Source: Castellaniella hirudinis_A
GTDB taxonomy: Bacteria; Pseudomonadota; Gammaproteobacteria; Burkholderiales; Burkholderiaceae_B
Assembly: GCF_047468865.1 (NCBI RefSeq)
Contig: NZ_JBLGTV010000001.1
Coordinates: 186,001 to 250,000, forward strand
Reading direction: 5' to 3'
DNA length: 64,000 nt
The number at the start of each line of letters is the position of its first letter. Position 1 is the first letter of the stretch. Below the pieces are notes generated by a model. That model worked only from the letters and a program-made list of their open reading frames with translations, was not told the origin of the DNA and ran no database searches. This document shows, in pieces, positions 23,273-31,524 of the stretch. Position numbers and translations under genes: made by a program.

Positions 23273-24319
23273 CTAAATTTGTCGGGCCAGGGCGGCCAGC
23301 CAGTCGGGGTCGGAAAACCAGGGGGTGGGATAGACCGTCCAGATGCGCGGGTCGTCGATGCGCGCCTGCTTGACGGCGTCTTTGGCGGTGATCAGGATCG
23401 GCCCCGGCGGCAGGGCCTGCAGCTGGGCCAGGGAGGCCGCCCGGTGGTCGGGGGTGGCCAGGGTCCGATCCAGCCTCAGGCCCGCCTGGCGCAGCATGTC
23501 GAAAAACCGCTGGGGCTGGCCGATGCCGGCCGCCGCATGGCAGGTTTCGCGGCCGTACCGGGCCTGCCAGTCGGGCCAGTCGAGGCGGGCCTGGGTGGCG
23601 CATTGCACCAAGTACCCGGGTTGCAGGCGCATGGCGACGGCCCGGGCGCGGCCGGCGGGCGCGTCCCCGATGGGCGGGGTCTGGCCGGGGCTCAGGTGGG
23701 TGATCAGCCAGTCGGCCCGGGCCAGCCGGGCGGGCGGTTCGCGCAAGGGCCCCGCGGGCAGCAGGCGGCCGTTGCCGATCCCGCGGCTGTCCTGCACGAT
23801 GATTTCCACGTCGCGCGCCAGGGCCCGGTGCTGCAGGCCGTCGTCGGCAATCAGGACGTCGGTGTCCGGGTGGGTGGCCAGCAGCGCGCGCGCCGCCCGG
23901 GCCCGCTGGGGGTGAACCGCCACCGGCACCCCAGTGGCGGCGTGCAGCAGGGCGGGCTCGTCGCCCAGCCAGCGGCTGTCGCGCCGCTGGTCGCTCAGGT
24001 GGGGTTCGGCCCCGACGTGGCTGCCGTAGCCCCGGCTGATCAGCCCCGGGCGGCGGCCGATGGACTGCAGATATTGGCAGACGGCTTGCGCCACGGGCGT
24101 CTTGCCCGTGCCGCCCACCAGAATGTTGCCGATGACGATGACGGGCACGGCGGCGCGCCATGCGTTGCGCGCCTGGCGCGCCATGCGCCGCTGCGACAGG
24201 ATTCCGTACAGGCAGGCCAGGGGCAGCAAGGCGGTGCTGCCCGGCCCCCGGCCGCGCCACAAGGCCTGCAGGGCGTCTTCCAGCCGGCGCCGGCCCGGCG
24301 CCTTGGCGGGGGCGGTCAT
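23273..24319 (-). CDS. lpxK: tetraacyldisaccharide 4'-kinase
   Basis: This inner-membrane-associated kinase adds the 4'-phosphate in lipid A synthesis. The 348 residues contain the P-loop GGTGKT at 69-74, an N-terminal hydrophobic anchor (about 28-42) and the pattern DVLIADDGLQHRALARDVEI. ATG 24319 overlaps the exbD stop (ATGA). The downstream Trm112 gene and kdsB follow after 62 bases. Confidence 0.95.
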   Translation of the reverse strand: MTAPAKAPGRRRLEDALQALWRGRGPGSTALLPLACLYGILSQRRMARQARNAWRAAVPVIVIGNILVGGTGKTPVAQAVCQYLQSIGRRPGLISRGYGSHVGAEPHLSDQRRDSRWLGDEPALLHAATGVPVAVHPQRARAARALLATHPDTDVLIADDGLQHRALARDVEIIVQDSRGIGNGRLLPAGPLREPPARLARADWLITHLSPGQTPPIGDAPAGRARAVAMRLQPGYLVQCATQARLDWPDWQARYGRETCHAAAGIGQPQRFFDMLRQAGLRLDRTLATPDHRAASLAQLQALPPGPILITAKDAVKQARIDDPRIWTVYPTPWFSDPDWLAALARQI

Positions 24320-24729
24320 GGCCCGCCGTCGGTCAGGAAATAGACCCGGCCGATGCCCGCCAGGCGCGCGGCTTCCAGGGCCTGGACGACGGCGGCGTGG
24401 GTGGCCTGGCCGTCCGCGTTGATGCGCAGGATGGCTTGCGCTCGCGGGCCGACCGCGGCCTGCAGGGCGGCCGTCAGGGCCGCCGGGTCGTTGGCCGGCA
24501 GGAAATGGCCGTCCAGCGCGTATTGGCCGTCGCGGTTGATGGTCAGTTCCTGGGCCTCGCGGGTGTCCGCCGCCTGCGCCTGGGCCTGGGGCAGGGCCAC
24601 GGCCAGCTGGCGCGCCCGGTTGAACGAGGTGGACGCCGCCAGGAAAATCAGGATCACCAGCAGGACGTCGATCAGCGGGATGAGATTGATTTCGGGCTCG
24701 TCGCGGCTGCGGCGGTGGTGAAAGTTCAT
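24316..24729 (-). CDS. exbD: ExbD/TolR family energy-transducing protein
   Basis: This 137-residue protein has a single N-terminal membrane segment with the key aspartate in INLIPLIDVLLVILIFL (about 14-30) and a periplasmic C-terminal domain. It pairs with ExbB to harness proton flow for TonB- or Tol-type work. It overlaps exbB upstream and lpxK downstream by four bases each, so all three are translationally coupled. No tonB gene is adjacent. Confidence 0.92.
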   Translation of the reverse strand: MNFHHRRSRDEPEINLIPLIDVLLVILIFLAASTSFNRARQLAVALPQAQAQAADTREAQELTINRDGQYALDGHFLPANDPAALTAALQAAVGPRAQAILRINADGQATHAAVVQALEAARLAGIGRVYFLTDGGP

Positions 24730-25334
24730 GCGGCGGGGCGTCGGTTGATCAGCCGGTTCAGCGTGCCGGCTTCGCGTTCCATGGTGTGCAGAAAGTATTC
24801 TACGCGTGAGCGGAAATAGCGGTGGAAGGCCAGCGCGGGGATGGCGATCAGGATGCCGAAGCCGGTGTTGTACAGGGCGATGGCGATGCCGTGCGCCAGC
24901 TGGGCGGGGTCGCCGCCGGCGGGGTCGTAGGCGCCGAAGATTTCGATCATGCCCACCACGGTGCCGAACAGGCCCAGCAGGGGGGCGATGACGGAAATGG
25001 TGGACAGGCCGCCCAGGTAGCGGTTCAGCCGCCAGGAGACATCCCGGCCCACGGCCTCGATGGCGTCCTGGCGCCGGGTTTCGTCTTCTTGGCGTTGGGC
25101 GGCGACCTCGGCCAGGATGCGGCCCATGGCGCTGCCGCGTGCCAGGCGCAGGATGGCGTCGGGGTCGTCTTGCTGGCGGCGCATGAGTTCCAGCACCTGC
25201 TCGGGCAGGCCGCTGGGCATGACCAGGCTGCCGCGCAGCGCCAGGGCGCGTTCGATGATCAAGGCCAGCGTGATGACCGAAGTGGCGATCAACAGCCAGA
25301 TGGGCCAGCCGGCCGCGTCGATGATATCCAGCAC
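24726..25334 (-). CDS. exbB: MotA/TolQ/ExbB proton channel family protein
   Basis: This 202-residue protein has three membrane segments (about 12-32, 110-135 and 150-175) and the conserved loop ISVIAPLLGLFGTVVGMI. It forms the inner-membrane proton channel with ExbD. The start is GTG 25334, supported by AAGGAA about seven bases upstream. It heads the exbB-exbD-lpxK-Trm112-kdsB run. ExbB rather than TolQ is preferred because no tol or pal genes follow. Confidence 0.9.
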   Translation of the reverse strand: MLDIIDAAGWPIWLLIATSVITLALIIERALALRGSLVMPSGLPEQVLELMRRQQDDPDAILRLARGSAMGRILAEVAAQRQEDETRRQDAIEAVGRDVSWRLNRYLGGLSTISVIAPLLGLFGTVVGMIEIFGAYDPAGGDPAQLAHGIAIALYNTGFGILIAIPALAFHRYFRSRVEYFLHTMEREAGTLNRLINRRPAA

Positions 25335-25453
25335 GATCGGTTCCTTTTGGGTGAAGCGCCGCCGGGGGGCGGCCGTGGCCGTATTCTACCCGCGCCCGCC
25401 GGGATCGGGGGCTTTCGCGGGGGAAAGCGGCGTGTGGCAAGGCTTTGCGGGCA

Positions 25454-25674
25454 GTATCCACAGATTCTGTGGATAATTCTGTGCATAAACTTGCGAACCC
25501 GCATGATTCAAGCCTGTTTGCAGTAGATTGGCTATTTATTGCGCAAGCTCAGAATTTCGTCAGCTTTTATACAAATCAATGACTTGCGATAATTTCTTTA
25601 GGTTTTTTCTGATGAGTTCCCCGTTCAGGCGCAAAAATAGGCCGGTTTGACAAATCCGAAATCTCTGTGGATAG
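25454..25674. promoter_or_regulatory. cluster of DnaA-box-like sites with AT-rich DNA between exbB and sodB
   Basis: Four 9-mers match TTATnCACA: GTATCCACA at 25454-25462 (one mismatch), TGTGGATAA at 25468-25476 (perfect, reverse), TGTGCATAA at 25480-25488 (perfect, reverse) and TGTGGATAG at 25666-25674 (one mismatch, reverse). The first two form a 9-bp palindrome around ATT. The intervening 170 bases are AT-rich for this genome. The whole 437-base gap (25335-25771) holds no gene that I can support. Confidence 0.6.
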
Positions 25675-25675
25675 G
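25647..25675 (+). promoter_or_regulatory. possible sigma-70 promoter for sodB
   Basis: TTGACA at 25647-25652 is a perfect -35 hexamer. After 17 bases GATAGG (25670-25675) is a poor -10. The -10 overlaps a DnaA-box-like site. It would leave a leader of about 90 bases before sodB. Confidence 0.35.
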
Positions 25676-25771
25676 TTTTGGCTGCCCGGGCGGCCAAAAG
25701 CGGGGGCCGGCTGGACGGCGGTGAAAAATGCGTTAGACTTGAAGTTTCAAAAGTATTTTGAAGGAAATGTC

Positions 25772-26350
25772 ATGGCTTTTACCCTGCCGCCGCTCCCCTA
25801 TGCCCTGGATGCCCTGCAGCCGCATATCTCCAAGGAAACGCTCGAATTCCACTACGGCAAACACCACCAGGCCTACGTCACCAACCTGAACAAGGCCATC
25901 GAGGGCACCGAGCTGGCATCGCTCAGTCTCGAAGACGTGATCCGCAAGGCGTCGGGCGGGGTGTTCAACAACGCCGCCCAGGTCTGGAATCACACCTTCT
26001 ACTGGAACAGCCTGTCGCCCAACGGCGGGGGCGAACCCAGCGGCGCCCTGCGCCAGGCCATCGAAGCCAAGTGGGGCAGCGTGGATGCTTTCAAGACGGC
26101 GTTCTCCGCATCGGCCGCGGGCAACTTCGGCTCTGGCTGGACCTGGCTGGTCAAGAAATCGGACGGCACCCTGGACATCGTCAACACCAGCAATGCCGGC
26201 ACCCCGGTCACCTCCGACGACCAGGCCCTGCTGACCTGTGATGTCTGGGAACACGCCTACTACATCGACTACCGCAATGCGCGTCCCAAGTATCTGGAAA
26301 GCTTCTGGAGCCTGGTCAACTGGGATTTTGCCGCCAGCAACCTGGGCTGA
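25772..26350 (+). CDS. sodB: superoxide dismutase, iron type
   Basis: This 192-residue cytoplasmic enzyme disproportionates superoxide. Metal-ligand segments are LEFHYGKHHQAYV (His near 27), QVWNHTFYW (His near 74) and DVWEHAYY. The glutamine in AAQVWNH is the iron-type signature. AAGGAAA at 25761-25767 supports ATG 25772 over upstream starts. It is monocistronic, with a terminator 24 bases after the stop. Confidence 0.96.
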   Translation: MAFTLPPLPYALDALQPHISKETLEFHYGKHHQAYVTNLNKAIEGTELASLSLEDVIRKASGGVFNNAAQVWNHTFYWNSLSPNGGGEPSGALRQAIEAKWGSVDAFKTAFSASAAGNFGSGWTWLVKKSDGTLDIVNTSNAGTPVTSDDQALLTCDVWEHAYYIDYRNARPKYLESFWSLVNWDFAASNLG

Positions 26351-26373
26351 TCGGCCCGGCCGGCAAGCGCACT

Positions 26374-26401
26374 AAAAAACCACCCCGAAGGGTGGTTTTT
26401 T
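26374..26401. terminator. bidirectional Rho-independent terminator after sodB
   Basis: AAAAAA-CCACCC-CGAA-GGGTGG-TTTTTT forms a six-base-pair stem with a tetraloop and T-tracts on both strands. It lies between sodB (+) and the convergent DUF192 gene (-). Confidence 0.93.
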
Positions 26402-26494
26402 CGTCACCGGCCACAAGGGGGGGCGGCCCTGGCCCCGTGGGGATTGGGTCGTTGACGCTTGGCCCTTCTCGTCGTCACCGGACGCCCGGGCGAT

Positions 26495-27094
26495 TCAGGG
26501 CAGACCGCTGACGCGGTCGCCCGCCCGGATGCCCGCGCGCCGGAACCAGCCCTGGTTCATTTCCAGGGCGGCGCCGACGGCTTCGGGCGAGCAGTGCGTG
26601 TCCAGGCTTTGGGGCTGCATGTCCTGGATGGACACGATCCGGCCTTGCGGGTCGATGAAGGCGATGGACAAGGGAATCCGGGTGTTCTTCATCCAGAAAC
26701 AGCGGATGTCGGGCTGGTCGAACAGGAACAGCATGCCGGCGTCGGCGGGCAGGTGGTCGCGGTGCATCAGCCCCCGGCTGAGGGTGGCCGGCGTGTCGGC
26801 CAGTTCGGCCTGGATCGTGTGCGCGCCGATGGTCAGGCGGGCCTGGGGCGGCTGGGCCCCGGCCTGGACGGCCCACAGGCCCGCCCCCAGAGCCAGCGCC
26901 AGCGCCAGCAGGGCCAGCGCCCGAAGCGTCCAGCCTCGAAGCGCCCGGCCCCGTCGCCGGGCCCGCCGCGCGTGTCCCGCCGGATGGTCGTCGGGCGGTG
27001 TTCGGGCCGGTTCGGGCCTTGGGCGCGGCCCCGTGGCTGGGCCAACAAGAAAAGCAGAGCCTTTGACAGGCCCTGCATCGCGGTAGAATGACAA
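26495..27094 (-). CDS. DUF192 family protein, exported or membrane-anchored
   Basis: The conserved DUF192 core is clear: TLSRGLMHRDHL, MLFLFDQPDIRCFWMKNT and PLSIAFIDPQGRIVSI, followed by a cysteine near the end (THCSPEAVGAALEMN). A hydrophobic stretch RALALLALALALGAGLWAV precedes it, so the protein is secreted or anchored. The family's function is unknown. The start is uncertain: the longest frame begins at TTG 27094 with no Shine-Dalgarno sequence. That would give 199 residues, with an arginine- and proline-rich leader of about 55 residues that looks unlike a signal peptide. The true start may lie further in. Confidence 0.75.
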   Translation of the reverse strand: MSFYRDAGPVKGSAFLVGPATGPRPRPEPARTPPDDHPAGHARRARRRGRALRGWTLRALALLALALALGAGLWAVQAGAQPPQARLTIGAHTIQAELADTPATLSRGLMHRDHLPADAGMLFLFDQPDIRCFWMKNTRIPLSIAFIDPQGRIVSIQDMQPQSLDTHCSPEAVGAALEMNQGWFRRAGIRAGDRVSGLP

Positions 27095-27110
27095 GAAATA
27101 CCCAGCGTGA

Positions 27111-27350
27111 TTAAGCAGCAGTAATATTCAGGGCTTGTTTGCCTTTCGGACCCTGCGCAATATCGAAAGCGACTTTCTGGCCTTCTTTCAAGGTTTTGAA
27201 GCCGTTCATCTGGATGGACGAGAAATGTGCAAAAAGGTCTTCGCCCCCGTTGTCCGGGGTGATGAAGCCAAAGCCCTTGGCGTCATTGAACCATTTTACG
27301 GTGCCGGTGAGTTTTTGCGATTCTCCGGTGTTTTCGATGGATTCCGACAT
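27111..27350 (-). CDS. cold-shock domain protein
   Basis: This 79-residue single-stranded nucleic-acid-binding protein has the RNP motifs KGFGFIT and LFAHFSSI and the canonical TGTVKWFNDAKG start of the cold-shock fold, preceded by about 13 extra residues (MSESIENTGESQK). ATG 27350 has AGAGGCA nearby. It is divergent from clpS. The usual length is 67-70, so this is a slightly extended member. Confidence 0.93.
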   Translation of the reverse strand: MSESIENTGESQKLTGTVKWFNDAKGFGFITPDNGGEDLFAHFSSIQMNGFKTLKEGQKVAFDIAQGPKGKQALNITAA

Positions 27351-27483
27351 GCAAACTGCCTCTATGTGTGGGTTTAAGCGGCCCGCGCCAGCGCCGGAAA
27401 CGGCAACAAACCGCGGGACACGTCGATCATGCTGAATTCCACCGCCTTCAGTCAACTATGGAAACCACTAAGTTCGGGGCCGC

Positions 27484-27807
27484 ATGCCAAGCATAATTCA
27501 ACATCAGCCTGAATTGGTCCAGGAAAACCTGCCCGCGCGCCTGTCGCCGCCGCCCATGTACCAGGTCGTTCTGCTGAACGACGACTACACGCCCATGGAT
27601 TTCGTGGTGCAGGTGCTGCGGCGGGTCTTTCACAAAACCGATGCCGAGGCCGAGCGCATCATGCTGCAGGTGCACCACAAGGGCCGGGGCGTTTGCGGCA
27701 TTTATACCCGGGATGTCGCCGCCACCCGGGTGGACACCGTCTTGCGGCTGGCCCATGCCGGGCAGCACCCCCTGCAGTGCCTGATGGAACCCGTGCCCTT
27801 GTTTTAA
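27484..27807 (+). CDS. clpS: ATP-dependent Clp protease adaptor
   Basis: This 107-residue adaptor delivers N-end-rule substrates to ClpAP. The motif YQVVLLNDDYTPMDFVVQVL at about 25-44 contains the residues that bind N-terminal hydrophobic side chains. IMLQVHHKGRGVCGIYTRDVA and the alternating hydrophobic C-terminus are normal. It lies 127 bases before clpA, the standard arrangement. The Shine-Dalgarno sequence before ATG 27484 is weak. Confidence 0.96.
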   Translation: MPSIIQHQPELVQENLPARLSPPPMYQVVLLNDDYTPMDFVVQVLRRVFHKTDAEAERIMLQVHHKGRGVCGIYTRDVAATRVDTVLRLAHAGQHPLQCLMEPVPLF

Positions 27808-27934
27808 TGCTTTTTTCTCATCCCGCGCCCCGCACTGGGGATTGCCCCGATGGTGTGGAACCAACAGGGGCCGCATTTAGTCATAGAATAGACCTAACGG
27901 ATTGTCTGGTCCGCTCCGCAACAATGGAGGAAGC

Positions 27935-30253
27935 GTGATTTCCGAAGAACTTGAAGTCAGCCTGCATATGGCTTTTGTCGAGGCCCGCGCGGCTCGGCAC
28001 GAATTCATCACCGTCGAGCACTTGCTGCTGTCGCTGCTGGATAACGCGTCTGCGGCGCAGGTGCTGCGCGCCTGCGGTGCGGATGTCGAACTCCTGCGCC
28101 AGGATCTCCGCAAGTTCGTGGTCGAGAACACGCCCGTCTTCCCGGGGGATGGCGAGGTCGATACCCAACCCACCCTGGGTTTCCAGCGGGTCATCCAGCG
28201 GGCCATCATGCACGTGTCCTCCAATGGGTCGGCCAAGACGGCGGTCACCGGGGCCAACGTGCTGGTCGCCATGTATGGCGAGAAAGACTCCCACGCCGTG
28301 TATTTCCTGGTGCAGCAGGGCGTGTCGCGCCTGGACGTCGTCAATTACCTGTCGCACGGCATCACCAAGACCCCCCAGGATACCCCGCCGGCCCAGCCGC
28401 CGCGGGTCGATCCGCCCGTCGCCGACCCCAAGGCCGATCAACAGAAGTCCCCGCTGGAAACCTACGCCACCGATCTCAACGCCGAGGCCCTCAAGGGCCG
28501 CATCGACCCCCTGATCGGCCGCGAGGACGAAGTCGAGCGCGTGATCCAGGTGCTGTGCCGCCGCCGCAAGAACAACCCGCTGCTGGTGGGCGAGGCGGGC
28601 GTGGGCAAGACCGCCATCGCCGAAGGCCTGGCCTGGCGCATCACCCAGGGCGACGTGCCGGAAATCCTCAACCAGACCCAGGTGTATTCCCTGGACATGG
28701 GCGCCTTGCTGGCCGGCACCAAATACCGGGGCGACTTCGAACAGCGCCTGAAACTGGTGCTCAAGGCCCTCAAGGACAACCAGCACGCCGTGCTGTTCAT
28801 CGACGAAATCCACACCCTGATCGGCGCGGGTTCGGCGTCCGGGGGGACGCTGGACGCCTCCAACCTGCTGAAGCCGGCCCTGTCCTCGGGCTATCTGAAG
28901 TGCATCGGCGCCACCACCTATACCGAATACCGGGGCATCTTCGAGAAAGACCACGCGCTGGCGCGGCGCTTCCAGAAAATCGACGTGCCCGAGCCCTCGG
29001 TCGAGCAGACCGTGCGCATTCTGCGCGGGCTGAAAGCCCGTTTCGAGGCCCACCACCAGGTTCGCTATTCGGGGGCGGCCATTACGGCGGCCGCCGAACT
29101 CGCCGCGCGCCACATCAGCGACCGCTTTCTGCCCGACAAGGCCATCGACGTCATCGACGAAGCCGGCGCCGCCCAGCGCCTGCTGCCCAAGTCGCGCCAG
29201 AAAAAACTGATCGGCCCCGCCGAAATCCAGGCGACCGTGGCGAAAATCGCCCGCATCCCGCCGCAAAATGTCTCCACCAACGACCGCAACAAGCTCGCCA
29301 CCCTCGAACGCGATCTCAAGGCCGTGGTGTTCGGCCAGGATCCGGCCATTTCCGCCCTGGCGGCGGCCATCAAAATGGCGCGTTCCGGCCTGGGGCGGCC
29401 GGACAAACCAATCGGCTGCTTCCTGTTTTCCGGCCCCACCGGGGTGGGCAAGACCGAGGTCGCGCGCCAGCTGGCGTTTGTCCTGGGGATCGAACTGCTG
29501 CGCTTCGACATGTCCGAATACATGGAACGCCACACGGTGTCGCGCCTGATCGGCGCGCCGCCGGGCTATGTCGGCTTCGACCAGGGCGGGCTGCTGACCG
29601 AAGCCGTCACCAAGCAGCCGCATTGCGTGCTGCTGCTGGACGAAATCGAAAAAGCCCATCCCGATGTCTACAACATCCTGCTGCAGGTCATGGATCACGG
29701 CACCCTCACCGACAACAATGGCCGCAAGACCGATTTCCGCAATGTCATCCTGGCCATGACCACCAACGCCGGGGCCGATGTCCTCAACCGCAATGCCATC
29801 GGCTTTGCGGCGCCCCAGCGCACCGGCGACGAAATGGCCGAAATCAAGCGCCACTTCACGCCCGAATTCCGCAATCGCCTGGACGCCATCATCGGCTTTT
29901 CCGCCCTGCCGCGCGAAGTCATCCTGCGGGTGGTGGACAAATTCCTCATGCAGCTCGAAGACCAGCTCCACGAGCGCCATGTGGACGTCGTGTTCACGGA
30001 TGCCCTGCGCGGCCACCTGGCGCATGCCGGCTTCGACCCGGCCATGGGGGCGCGTCCCATGCAGCGCCTGATCCAGGACACCATCCGCCGCGCCTTGGCC
30101 GACGAACTTCTGTTCGGCCGCCTGGTGCACGGCGGCCGGGTGCTGGTCGATCTCGATGCCCGGGATCAGGTGGTGCTCAGTTTCCCGGACGACCCGGAAG
30201 GGGCGGGCACTGTCCCGACCCCCTCGCATCCCGAGCCTGAACTGGTCGACTGA
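27935..30253 (+). CDS. clpA: ATP-dependent Clp protease ATP-binding subunit
   Basis: This 772-residue AAA+ unfoldase feeds ClpP. The N-domain begins ISEELEVSLHMAF, matching ClpA relatives, so GTG 27935 with GGAGG immediately upstream is the start rather than the TTG at 27902. Two AAA modules are seen, with Walker A motifs GEAGVGKT and GPTGVGKT and Walker B motifs VLFIDEIH and VLLLDEIEKAHPD. The ClpP-contact loop region follows the second module. The stop shares one base with the pqiA start. Confidence 0.96.
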   Translation: MISEELEVSLHMAFVEARAARHEFITVEHLLLSLLDNASAAQVLRACGADVELLRQDLRKFVVENTPVFPGDGEVDTQPTLGFQRVIQRAIMHVSSNGSAKTAVTGANVLVAMYGEKDSHAVYFLVQQGVSRLDVVNYLSHGITKTPQDTPPAQPPRVDPPVADPKADQQKSPLETYATDLNAEALKGRIDPLIGREDEVERVIQVLCRRRKNNPLLVGEAGVGKTAIAEGLAWRITQGDVPEILNQTQVYSLDMGALLAGTKYRGDFEQRLKLVLKALKDNQHAVLFIDEIHTLIGAGSASGGTLDASNLLKPALSSGYLKCIGATTYTEYRGIFEKDHALARRFQKIDVPEPSVEQTVRILRGLKARFEAHHQVRYSGAAITAAAELAARHISDRFLPDKAIDVIDEAGAAQRLLPKSRQKKLIGPAEIQATVAKIARIPPQNVSTNDRNKLATLERDLKAVVFGQDPAISALAAAIKMARSGLGRPDKPIGCFLFSGPTGVGKTEVARQLAFVLGIELLRFDMSEYMERHTVSRLIGAPPGYVGFDQGGLLTEAVTKQPHCVLLLDEIEKAHPDVYNILLQVMDHGTLTDNNGRKTDFRNVILAMTTNAGADVLNRNAIGFAAPQRTGDEMAEIKRHFTPEFRNRLDAIIGFSALPREVILRVVDKFLMQLEDQLHERHVDVVFTDALRGHLAHAGFDPAMGARPMQRLIQDTIRRALADELLFGRLVHGGRVLVDLDARDQVVLSFPDDPEGAGTVPTPSHPEPELVD

Positions 30254-31524
30254 TGACGCATCGGGCCCCCGTCAAGCCCCCGGTCAAGCCCCTGTTAGCC
30301 TGCCCTCACTGCGATACGCTGCACCAGCGCCTGCCGCTGGATGCGCGGGGCCAGGCTGCCTGCCGCTGCTGCGGCACGGTGCTGTACCGGCGCGGGGCCT
30401 TGGACATCCGGCAATGGGTGGCGCTGGCGCTGGCCTGCCTGGTGGCTTTCGCGGTGGCCCAGGGGTTTCCCGTGTTGTCCCTGACGCTGCTGGGCCATGA
30501 TTTGTCCCTGACCTTCTGGCAGGCCCTGCATTTGTGCTGGGATCGCGGCTATTACCTGATTTCGGTCATGACGGGCCTGGCGGGGTTCTGGATACCGCTG
30601 CTGCAGATCACCCTGACGCTATGGCTGATGCAGGCCATCGCCGCCCGGCGGCTGCCACCCGATTTTGCCGGGACGCTGCGCTGGCTGCGGCATTTGGCGC
30701 CGTGGTCCATGGCCCCCGTGCTGGTGCTGGGGATACTGGTCGCGTTGGTGAAGGTCGCCGACATGGGACATTTGCGCATCGGCCCCGGCCTGGCGGGGTT
30801 TTTCGCCTTGAGCTTCCTGCTGTCCGGTTTGTCGCGCTGGGACGCCCATGCCCTGTGGCGGGCCGCCGAAGACGCCGGCATGGCCAAGGTTTCCGGGCAG
30901 GACGGCCACGGGGTGGCGTGTGAAACCTGCGCCTATGTGCAGGCCCCCGCCCCGGATGGCCGCTGCCGCCGCTGCGGGGCCGGCCTGACGGAGTCCCGCC
31001 ATGGCAGCCCTGTCGAAGTCTGGGCGCTGGTGCTGGCGGCCGCCATTTTTTATATTCCGGCCAATGCCTTGCCGATCATGACGATCACCACGCCCTTGGG
31101 CAGCAGCGGCCACACGATCCTGGGCGGGGTCATCGAACTCTGGCGCCTGGGTTCCTGGGACTTGGCCTTGATCGTGTTTGTGGCCAGCGTGATGGTGCCG
31201 GTGACCAAGCTGCTGGCCTTGTCCTTTTTGCTGTTGAACACCAGGCCCCGGGGCAACCATGTGCAGCGCCAGCGCACGCGCCTGTATGCCGTGGTCGAAT
31301 TCGTCGGCCAGTGGTCCATGCTGGACGTGTTCGTGGTGGTGCTGATGGCCGCCATGGCCGATTTCCCCGGCCTGTCCCGCATCGACGTCGGGCCGGCCGC
31401 CATTTATTTCGGCGCGGTGGTGGTGCTCACGATGTGCGCCGCAATGCGTTATGATCCCCGGCGAGGCTGGGACCGCCTGCGGGCCGCCGGCCATCCGATC
31501 CAACCCGACCAAGGAGTCTCATGA
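30253..31524 (+). CDS. pqiA: paraquat-inducible protein A (PqiA/LetA family)
   Basis: This 423-residue inner-membrane protein has two similar halves. Each starts with a zinc-ribbon (CPHC..CRCC near residues 16-41 and CETC..CRRC near 223-243) followed by about four membrane segments. It partners the MCE protein PqiB in lipid transport between the membranes. ATG 30253 overlaps the clpA stop by one base and its own stop overlaps pqiB as ATGA, so the three downstream genes form pqiABC. Confidence 0.94.
   Translation: MTHRAPVKPPVKPLLACPHCDTLHQRLPLDARGQAACRCCGTVLYRRGALDIRQWVALALACLVAFAVAQGFPVLSLTLLGHDLSLTFWQALHLCWDRGYYLISVMTGLAGFWIPLLQITLTLWLMQAIAARRLPPDFAGTLRWLRHLAPWSMAPVLVLGILVALVKVADMGHLRIGPGLAGFFALSFLLSGLSRWDAHALWRAAEDAGMAKVSGQDGHGVACETCAYVQAPAPDGRCRRCGAGLTESRHGSPVEVWALVLAAAIFYIPANALPIMTITTPLGSSGHTILGGVIELWRLGSWDLALIVFVASVMVPVTKLLALSFLLLNTRPRGNHVQRQRTRLYAVVEFVGQWSMLDVFVVVLMAAMADFPGLSRIDVGPAAIYFGAVVVLTMCAAMRYDPRRGWDRLRAAGHPIQPDQGVS

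Noticed and set aside
25335..25771. Reading the DnaA-box cluster as a chromosomal origin
   Set aside because: None of the usual origin neighbours is present and one site overlaps a candidate promoter, so a regulatory or titration role is more likely.
27881..30229. Open frame of 780 codons antisense to clpA
   Set aside because: It is a complement of a clearly conserved AAA+ gene, with composition typical of antisense frames and no family motif.
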